Assembly (NCBI GenBank): GCA_947175455.1
Contig: CAMWMW010000015.1
Location: 1 to 10,605, forward strand
Reading direction: 5' to 3'
Origin: an uncultured Porphyromonadaceae bacterium
GTDB lineage: Bacteria; Bacteroidota; Bacteroidia; Bacteroidales; Muribaculaceae
DNA length: 10,605 bases
Under the pieces are notes generated by a model. That model was not told the DNA's origin. It made no database searches and saw only the letters and a program-made list of their open reading frames with translations. Made by a program: the position numbers and the translations under genes. Position 1 is the first letter of the stretch. Each line of letters starts with the position of its first letter. Positions 5,540-10,605 of the stretch are shown here, one piece after another.

Positions 5540-6871
5540 TCAGGAAGACGCCTCCCCCTCTTTCGGGGATATTGCCGCGAGGAGTCTGACGGCGGAGACA
5601 TACTGCTCGATCGCCTCGGCAACGCGCTTGGCGTCGCGCATGGCATGAACCACCGTAGCAGGCTGCGCCGACACATCGCCCCCGGCGAACACACCCACAC
5701 GTGTCGTCATGCCGTATGGCATATCGCGGGTAAGCACATACCCTTTGCCGTCGACATCTATACCCTTGGTGGTTGACACGATTCTCGCGGCGGGGGCATT
5801 TCCCACCGCACCTATGAGGTGGTCTGCCGGATATTCCTTCCTTTCACCTTCAGTCTCGATTATGAGGGTCTTCAGCCTGTTTCCCTCCCCGCCGTTCACT
5901 TTGACGACATTGGAATTCCACATAAACCTGACACCCTCTCTGACGGCATCCTCATATTCCGAACGAAGGGCACGCATCTCGTCGATGGTCTTGCGGTACA
6001 CTACCGTCACCTCCTTGCTGCCGAGACGCACCGCCGTGCGTGCGGCATCCATGGCGGTGTTTCCGCCCCCGATGACATAAGTTATGTCACCGTCTCCGAC
6101 CATTACCTCCTTGCGGTCGATATGCCCGGAATTGTACAGCTGGACACGGCGCAGGAAACGCAATGCCTGCTTCACTCCCGGATGGCTCATGCCCTCGATA
6201 GGAAGTTTTTTAGGCAGACCGGCGCCAGTGCCTATGAATATCGCGTCGAATCCTTTCGCGAAAAGGTCGTCGATGGTCATGTCCTCGCCGATGGTGACTC
6301 CGAGATGGAATTTCACGCCAAGAGCGGAAATCTTCTCTATCTCATGACGCACGACCTCCTTAGGCAACCGATACTCCGGAATGCCGTAAAGAAGTACGCC
6401 TCCCGCTTCACGCTCCATCTCGAAAATCTCGACATTGAAACCCTTGCGGGCAAGATCGCCGGCGATCGTCAGACCCGCCGGACCACTCCCTATGACTGCC
6501 ACCAGACCCTTGGTCTTTTCCGGTATCATATCATGGTCAAGACCTGAAGCACTGTCAAAATCCGCCACGAATCTTTCGAGTTTGCCGATATTTATGTGCT
6601 TGCCTGATTTCGCGAGAGCACAGTTGCCCTCACATTGCCGCTCGTGCGCGCAGACACGACCGCAGACCGCAGGAAGATTGCTGCGGCTGCGTATGATCTC
6701 TATGGCATTGCCGAAATTTCCTTTCGCGAGCTGCGATATCCAGTCGGGAATGTCATTGCCTATCGGACACCCCTTCTTGCAACCGGGCACCTTGCACCCG
6801 AGACACCGCTGTGCCTCCTTGATAGCCTCGGGAAGAGTATAATTCTGAGAAACCTCTTTGAACTGCTCCAT
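5540..6871 (-). CDS. GltD/NfnB-like NAD(P)H-dependent flavoprotein oxidoreductase (glutamate synthase small-subunit family)
   Basis: A 443-residue cytoplasmic flavoprotein related to the glutamate synthase small subunit (GltD), to 'homotetrameric NADPH glutamate synthase' proteins and to NfnB of electron-bifurcating transhydrogenase. The N-terminal domain has two cysteine clusters for iron-sulfur centres: CLGCKVPGCKKGCP (C23, C26, C31, C35) and CGRVCAHERQCEGNC (C70, C74, C80, C84). Then come an FAD-binding Rossmann motif VAVIGSGPAGL at about 125-135, an NAD(P)-binding motif YVIGGGNTAMDAA near 268-280, and a C-terminal FAD loop GVFAGGDV. Length is slightly short of the usual 450-470 but all domains are present. 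No glutamate synthase large subunit or NfnA partner is nearby, so the electron partner is unknown and 'glutamate synthase' should be taken with care. It starts eight bases after the KDG kinase stop and must be co-transcribed with it. Its stop faces the HAD gene stop across 13 bp. Confidence 0.92.
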   Translation of the reverse strand: MEQFKEVSQNYTLPEAIKEAQRCLGCKVPGCKKGCPIGNDIPDWISQLAKGNFGNAIEIIRSRSNLPAVCGRVCAHERQCEGNCALAKSGKHINIGKLERFVADFDSASGLDHDMIPEKTKGLVAVIGSGPAGLTIAGDLARKGFNVEIFEMEREAGGVLLYGIPEYRLPKEVVRHEIEKISALGVKFHLGVTIGEDMTIDDLFAKGFDAIFIGTGAGLPKKLPIEGMSHPGVKQALRFLRRVQLYNSGHIDRKEVMVGDGDITYVIGGGNTAMDAARTAVRLGSKEVTVVYRKTIDEMRALRSEYEDAVREGVRFMWNSNVVKVNGGEGNRLKTLIIETEGERKEYPADHLIGAVGNAPAARIVSTTKGIDVDGKGYVLTRDMPYGMTTRVGVFAGGDVSAQPATVVHAMRDAKRVAEAIEQYVSAVRLLAAISPKEGEASS

Positions 6872-6879
6872 ACCGCTGT

Positions 6880-7902
6880 CTAACGTTGCACTCTGCCATT
6901 GGCGGAACCTCCTGCCAATGCCTCTACCTCTTCCACACTCGCAAGGTTGAAATCGCCGTTGATTGTCTGCTTGAGAGCGGATGCGGCAACTGCGAATTCC
7001 AATGCCTCCCCTTGCGTCGGTTTGGTAAGAAGTCCGTAGATAAGTCCGCCGGAGAAGGAATCGCCGCCGCCTACACGGTCTATGATAGGATTGACGTCGT
7101 AACGCTTGGATTCATAAAACTCTTTTCCGTCATAAATCATGGCTTTCCAGCCGTTATGTGTGGCGGAGAAAGACTCTCTGAGTGTGGAAGCCACATAGCG
7201 GAAACCGAATTCCCTTGCCATTGCCTCGAAGATTCCCTTGTATCCTTCGGCACCTGTGTCTCCCGCCTCTACATCGGCGTCGGGCTTGAAACCGAGACAT
7301 AATTCGGCATCCTCCTCATTGCCGATGCAGACATCGACATATTGCATAAGCGGACGCATGATGCTCTGAGCCTTCTCTTTTGTCCAGAGTTTCTTGCGGA
7401 AATTAAGGTCTACAGACACTGTGACTCCGTGTCGTTTGGCAGCCTCGCATGCAAGACGCGTGAGTTCGGCAGCCTTGTCGGAGATGGCGGGGGTTATTCC
7501 GCTCCAATGGAACCAGGTGGCGTCTTTCATTATCTCATCGAAATCGAAATCCGAAGCATCGGCATCCGCAATCGAAGAATGCGCACGGTCATAGATGACC
7601 TTGGACGGACGCATCGAGGCTCCTGTCTCGCAATAATAGATACCGACACGGTCTCCGCCGCGTGCGATATAACGCGTGTCGACACCGTAACGGCGCAGTG
7701 CGTTCACCGCAGCCTGTCCGATCTCGTGTGTCGGCAGTTTACTTACAAAACAGGCGTTGAGCCCGTAATTTGCGCAGCTTACAGCGACATTCGCCTCGCC
7801 GCCGCCCCATATGGCATCAAAGCTGTCTACCTGTACAAACCTTTTATTACCTTCCGGCGAAAGCCTGAGCATAATCTCGCCGAGTGTTACGATCTTTGCC
7901 AT
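6880..7902 (-). CDS. kdgK: 2-dehydro-3-deoxygluconokinase (KDG kinase), PfkB family
   Basis: A 340-residue cytoplasmic PfkB-family carbohydrate kinase, most like the Bacteroides KDG kinases that phosphorylate 2-keto-3-deoxygluconate to KDPG during breakdown of uronic acids from pectin-like and other polyuronide sugars. Visible: MAKIVTLGEIMLRLSPEG at the start, the substrate-binding WGGGEANVA at 32-40, the RVGIYY/RPSKVIYDRA segment at 85-106, VDLNFRKKLW at 164-173 typical of KDG kinases, and DRVGGGDSFSGGLIYG at 275-290 with catalytic base D281 and its anion hole. Length is normal. ATG 7902 is used. A frame opening at TTG 7971, overlapping the antiporter stop, would add 23 basic residues foreign to the family. 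It lies 65 bp after the antiporter gene and 8 bp before the oxidoreductase. No KDPG aldolase is in the window. The exact sugar acid is inferred from family resemblance. Confidence 0.9.
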   Translation of the reverse strand: MAKIVTLGEIMLRLSPEGNKRFVQVDSFDAIWGGGEANVAVSCANYGLNACFVSKLPTHEIGQAAVNALRRYGVDTRYIARGGDRVGIYYCETGASMRPSKVIYDRAHSSIADADASDFDFDEIMKDATWFHWSGITPAISDKAAELTRLACEAAKRHGVTVSVDLNFRKKLWTKEKAQSIMRPLMQYVDVCIGNEEDAELCLGFKPDADVEAGDTGAEGYKGIFEAMAREFGFRYVASTLRESFSATHNGWKAMIYDGKEFYESKRYDVNPIIDRVGGGDSFSGGLIYGLLTKPTQGEALEFAVAASALKQTINGDFNLASVEEVEALAGGSANGRVQR

Positions 7903-7967
7903 GTCTTTTATTCTTTTACTGATTATAATACGTTTTACAATGCCAATCCTACCAATTCCCGATAATC

Positions 7968-9446
7968 TCAATTCTCTTTTATGAGCAGAAGCCGGTCTCC
8001 CGTCTTGAGCTGACGCTTGCCGTTTGGCACGATATAGTTGCCGTCGCGGTGAATCATCATTACCAGCGAACCTTCCGGAAGTGATATGTCGCTCAACGTG
8101 TTGCCATTGTTAAGGTGCTCGTCTGTAAGAATCAAAGTGTGAAGCGATGTGGGATGCTCGTCGGCAAGCTCCACACCGAAATCATGTTCCGCGCCCGATT
8201 CCTCATCCACAAGATTCAGACGGCGTGCGACGGATATCACCGATGTGCCCTGCACAACCAGAGACAAAAGGGTCACGAAAAAGACGATATTGAATATCTG
8301 CGAGGCACCCGGAATGCCGGCTACCACCGGATACGTGGCGAATATGATAGGCACGGCTCCGCGAAGTCCGACCCACGAGACGAATGCCTTGGTCCTGAGA
8401 TTTATTTTTCTGAACGGTGCGAGACAGAGGAACACACTCAACGGGCGTCCCACCGCAATCATGAAGCCTCCTATCAGGAAAGACACTGCCGCCACCGACA
8501 GCATCTCATGCGGATTGACAAGGAGTCCGAGCATCAGGAACACCACAATCTGCGCGAGCCATGTAAGCCCGTTCATGAATTTAGATATGCTCTTGTGATA
8601 TGGCAACGAGGAGTTGCCCAGCACTATGCCGCAGATATAGACGGCAAGGTATCCGTTACCCTGAAGCGCCGTGGTAAGCGTGTATGTCAGGAATATCGCC
8701 CCTATTATCAGTATAGAGATCATCGCCGTCGCCTGTCCGGCATCCTCAGCTGTCGTCTTACTCCCTATCCTGCGGTAAAAAACCGTGACCCATCTGGCAA
8801 ACAGACCCATTCCCACTCCGCAGATGCCGCCTATGCCGAACTGAAGCGCAAGCTGCGTCACAAGCATGGTCGCCGAAAGCGAGCTGCCGAGCGTTATAGC
8901 CTCTATAAGGATGATGGTGAGCATATATGCCATAGGATCGTTCGAACCGCTCTCGAGCTCAAGCATCGGACGCAGATTGTTTTTCAATCCCACTTTCTGC
9001 GAACCGAGGATTCCGAACACCGAAGCGGAATCTGTCGATGACATCGTAGAGGCAAGTAACAGCGACGGAAGGAGAGCAAAATGAATGTTGGTCCAGGACA
9101 TCCCTGATAACCAAAATATAAAGCAACCCGTGACAAGCGATGTCAGCAACACTCCTGCCGTTGAAAGAACAATGCCGGGAGTGAGTATGGGCTTAATGGA
9201 GGATATGCTTGTGGACATGCCTCCCGAAAACAGGATTATGCACAATGCTATCATACCTATGAACTGCGCGTCATGCATGTTGCTGAACTGCAGACCGAGA
9301 CCGTCCGTGCCGAAAACCATCCCGACAAGCAGGAATACGAGCAGCAGGGGAAGCCCGGTGCGGTAACTCGATTTCCCTATCAGAACTCCGGCGATAAGAA
9401 GTACAGATCCCACAAGAAGTATGTTCTCACCACTGATTTCAGGCAT
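7968..9446 (-). CDS. Cation/proton antiporter, NhaP2/CvrA type (CPA1) with C-terminal TrkA-C domain
   Basis: A 492-residue inner-membrane monovalent cation/H+ antiporter of the CPA1 family. Residues 1-400 hold about 12 hydrophobic segments; the ion-binding region shows STMSSTDSASVFGIL at about 152-166 and ELESGSNDPMAYML at about 183-196 with the paired acidic and Asn-Asp residues typical of NhaP2. FVSWVGLRGAVPII lies near 346-360. The final ~80 residues are soluble and match a TrkA-C domain (LPEGSLVMMIHRDGNYIVP, then LKTGDRLLLI), which senses a cytoplasmic ligand and regulates transport. Length and domain order match NhaP2 (also called YcgO/CvrA, a K+/H+ antiporter), so the substrate may be K+ rather than Na+. 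ATG 9446 follows a -7 box by about 18 bp. It is probably the first gene of a unit with the kinase and oxidoreductase, as no terminator lies in the 65-bp gap that follows. Confidence 0.93.
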   Translation of the reverse strand: MPEISGENILLVGSVLLIAGVLIGKSSYRTGLPLLLVFLLVGMVFGTDGLGLQFSNMHDAQFIGMIALCIILFSGGMSTSISSIKPILTPGIVLSTAGVLLTSLVTGCFIFWLSGMSWTNIHFALLPSLLLASTMSSTDSASVFGILGSQKVGLKNNLRPMLELESGSNDPMAYMLTIILIEAITLGSSLSATMLVTQLALQFGIGGICGVGMGLFARWVTVFYRRIGSKTTAEDAGQATAMISILIIGAIFLTYTLTTALQGNGYLAVYICGIVLGNSSLPYHKSISKFMNGLTWLAQIVVFLMLGLLVNPHEMLSVAAVSFLIGGFMIAVGRPLSVFLCLAPFRKINLRTKAFVSWVGLRGAVPIIFATYPVVAGIPGASQIFNIVFFVTLLSLVVQGTSVISVARRLNLVDEESGAEHDFGVELADEHPTSLHTLILTDEHLNNGNTLSDISLPEGSLVMMIHRDGNYIVPNGKRQLKTGDRLLLIKEN

Positions 9447-9464
9447 ATGTGTCGATTTTTATCG

Positions 9465-9472
9465 CAAAGATA
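9465..9472 (-). promoter_or_regulatory. -7 promoter box of the antiporter unit
   Basis: Minus-strand TATCTTTG matches TAnnTTTG and is identical to the box of the putative RNA gene at 2294-2301. It would start transcription about 13 bases before the antiporter ATG. The -33 side is poor, lacking a TTG at 20 bases, and instead overlaps the dyad at 9484-9513. Confidence 0.6.
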
Positions 9473-9483
9473 ACTAATTTAGT

Positions 9484-9513
9484 GCAAATAATACATAAAA
9501 TATGTAAATTTGC
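9484..9513. promoter_or_regulatory. 30-bp dyad between two divergent promoters, possible operator
   Basis: An imperfect palindrome with two perfect six-base arms on each side: GCAAAT (9484-9489) with ATTTGC (9508-9513), and TACATA (9492-9497) with TATGTA (9501-9506), around a central AAA. It covers the -7 box of the esterase promoter (9505-9512) and the -33 region of the antiporter promoter. The position suits a shared operator. The AT-rich composition makes chance symmetry more likely, and no regulator gene is adjacent. Confidence 0.4.
9505..9512 (+). promoter_or_regulatory. -7 promoter box of the esterase gene
   Basis: TAAATTTG matches TAnnTTTG and predicts a transcript start near 9517-9519 with a leader of about 55 nt before ATG 9573. 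No clear -33 TTG lies 19-21 bases upstream. The box covers the TTG codon at 9510 that opens the longest frame, which makes that codon an unlikely start. Confidence 0.6.
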
Positions 9514-9572
9514 ATACTCACACATGTTGCGCCCCTCCATTTATACACATCTTTGACACGAACAGATATACA

Positions 9573-10556
9573 ATGAATATTCTACATCTTTCCCTGATGG
9601 CATGTCTTCAGACAATCGCTCCCGGCAACGACAGCATAATGCATCGTGAAGCCGAAATTTTCATCAGTTCTCTTCCTGCCGGTCTGCAGAAAAGGCAGGA
9701 AACTGCGGTGAGAAAGGCGACAGGCGGAGACTCCTCATCGCTCGACAGCGTGAGGGCGTCACGTAATTCCGCATTCACTCCCCCGCAAGACATAAGCTGC
9801 ATCGACATAGACGGCAAATATCGCCTCTACTGCCCTGCTGACCGGAAAGCCAGTCAGTTGCCTCTCCTGATATACCTCCACGGAGGCGGGTGGTGTTTCG
9901 GCAGTGTCAACAGCTGCGCCGCCTTTTGCTCGGAACTTACCCGAGAATCGGGAATCGCGGTTCTCGCCGTGGAATACCCGCTCGCTCCGGAATACCCTTT
10001 CCCCCATGCGCTGCGTTTCTGCTCGGAAGCACTGCGATGGGCGCATCAGAATGCCGGAAAATTCGGATTCGACGGAAAACAGATTTCTATGGGAGGCGAC
10101 AGCGCAGGAGGCAATCTCGCGCTGTGCGCGGCTCTGGAAAACGATTCATATCCTTTGAAATCGCTTGTCCTGTTTTATCCTGTCGTCAAGGCGTGGAATG
10201 ACAATTCCGCTTCATGGAACCGGTATGGAGAAGGTTATGGACTTGACAGCGGCATAATGGAGGCATTCAACGATGCCTACATAGCCGCAGGAGACAGCAA
10301 GAACCCGCTGGTATCACCATTCTGCGCCGTTTCCGAAAGACTCGCCGCTCTTCCCGAGATACTCATGATAAACGCCGACCACGACATTCTGCGCGACCAG
10401 GGGGAAGAGATGAGCCGGAAGCTTTCGGAATCAGGCGTGAAAGTGACGCGCCATGTATTGCCGGGAACAACCCATCTTTTCATAACGGTTCCGGGGCAAC
10501 CGTCGGCATTCCGCCGCTCCGTCACACTGACATCGGAGTTTCTCACAGTAAAATGA
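9573..10556 (+). CDS. Alpha/beta hydrolase, hormone-sensitive-lipase (family IV) esterase
   Basis: A 327-residue alpha/beta hydrolase of the HSL or family IV carboxylesterase group, which cleave short-chain esters or acetyl groups. Visible: the oxyanion-hole motif IYLHGGGWCFG with HGGG at 103-106, AVEYPLAPEYPFP at 132-144 as is usual for the family, the nucleophile elbow GGDSAGGN with S177, ADHDILRDQG with the likely triad aspartate D271, and HLF with the triad histidine H301. The triad is complete and length is normal. ATG 9573 is chosen because the longer frame opens at TTG 9510 inside the -7 box. The N-terminus MNILHLSLMACLQTIAPG is hydrophobic and has an LMAC sequence resembling a weak lipobox but no basic residue before it, so export is uncertain; Met9 or Met23 could also start the protein. 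It is a single-gene unit divergent from the antiporter and closed by its own terminator. Substrate unknown; acetylated glycans or xenobiotic esters are guesses. Confidence 0.9.
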   Translation: MNILHLSLMACLQTIAPGNDSIMHREAEIFISSLPAGLQKRQETAVRKATGGDSSSLDSVRASRNSAFTPPQDISCIDIDGKYRLYCPADRKASQLPLLIYLHGGGWCFGSVNSCAAFCSELTRESGIAVLAVEYPLAPEYPFPHALRFCSEALRWAHQNAGKFGFDGKQISMGGDSAGGNLALCAALENDSYPLKSLVLFYPVVKAWNDNSASWNRYGEGYGLDSGIMEAFNDAYIAAGDSKNPLVSPFCAVSERLAALPEILMINADHDILRDQGEEMSRKLSESGVKVTRHVLPGTTHLFITVPGQPSAFRRSVTLTSEFLTVK

Positions 10557-10566
10557 AAATAAAAAT

Positions 10567-10598
10567 GATTTCACGTTCAAAACGTGAAATCCTTTTTT
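10567..10598 (+). terminator. Intrinsic terminator of the esterase gene
   Basis: GATTTCACGTT (10567-10577) pairs perfectly over 11 bp with 10581-10591 around a CAA loop and is followed by a run of six T (10593-10598), eleven bases past the stop codon. An A-rich stretch before it would allow some function in the opposite direction. Confidence 0.92.
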
Positions 10599-10605
10599 AT
10601 TTAAA

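Noticed and set aside
5819..6547. Plus-strand 242-codon frame opposite the oxidoreductase gene
   Set aside because: Antisense shadow of a strongly supported flavoprotein gene, with no family features.
7903..7971. TTG start at 7971 for the KDG kinase, overlapping the antiporter stop
   Set aside because: The extra 23 residues are basic and not part of PfkB kinases, while MAKIVTLGEIMLRL at 7902 is the normal beginning.
8115..9041. Plus-strand 308-codon frame opposite the antiporter gene
   Set aside because: It is very rich in Arg, His and Cys with no domain, a typical antisense shadow of a membrane-protein gene.
9510..9572. TTG start at 9510 for the esterase
   Set aside because: The codon is part of the TAAATTTG promoter box, so it would not be in the transcript.

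Overview
The window looks like chromosome from a gut-type Bacteroidales bacterium. Several intergenic regions carry the Bacteroidetes -7 promoter box TAnnTTTG, ribosome binding sites are A-rich rather than strong Shine-Dalgarno sequences, and the gene content fits the order: an ECF sigma/anti-sigma pair, a 2-keto-3-deoxygluconate (KDG) kinase of the Bacteroides type, and a polyprenyl-phosphate glycosyltransferase. A family-level guess such as Muribaculaceae would be inference only. I see no mobile element, CRISPR array, tRNA or rRNA.

Left end, minus strand (1-1038): an ECF sigma factor gene (293-904), then the start of a gene that looks like its membrane anti-sigma factor (220 to beyond the left edge). 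Both are preceded by the same bipartite element with the same spacing, which I read as an autoregulated sigma-specific promoter. A strong terminator (1003-1038) separates this locus from an NfsA-type nitroreductase (1156-1908, minus).

The region 1909-2369 has no convincing protein gene. It holds a minus-strand transcription unit: a good Bacteroidetes promoter (2294-2324), about 300 nt with internal complementarity including an 11-bp long-range perfect helix, and a terminator hairpin with a U tract (1972-2013). I read it as a structured non-coding RNA, or else a long attenuator leader for the nitroreductase. I could not assign it to a known RNA family.

Plus strand 2370-5526: a tight four-gene operon of a GtrB/DPM1-type polyprenyl-phosphate glycosyltransferase, a second GT2 glycosyltransferase, a type I phosphoribosyltransferase-fold protein and an HAD-IB-type phosphatase. 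The set suggests cell-surface glycan work and may involve a phosphoribosyl-derived intermediate. The first gene has its promoter almost touching the start codon.

Minus strand 5540-9446: a likely three-gene unit transcribed right to left: an NhaP2-type cation/proton antiporter with a C-terminal TrkA-C domain, KDG kinase, and a GltD/NfnB-like flavoprotein oxidoreductase. It converges on the glycosyltransferase operon with only 13 bp between stop codons.

Right end: a divergent region of 126 bp with a promoter for each side and a 30-bp dyad between them, then a secreted or cytoplasmic HSL-family esterase (9573-10556, plus) and a strong terminator at the right edge.
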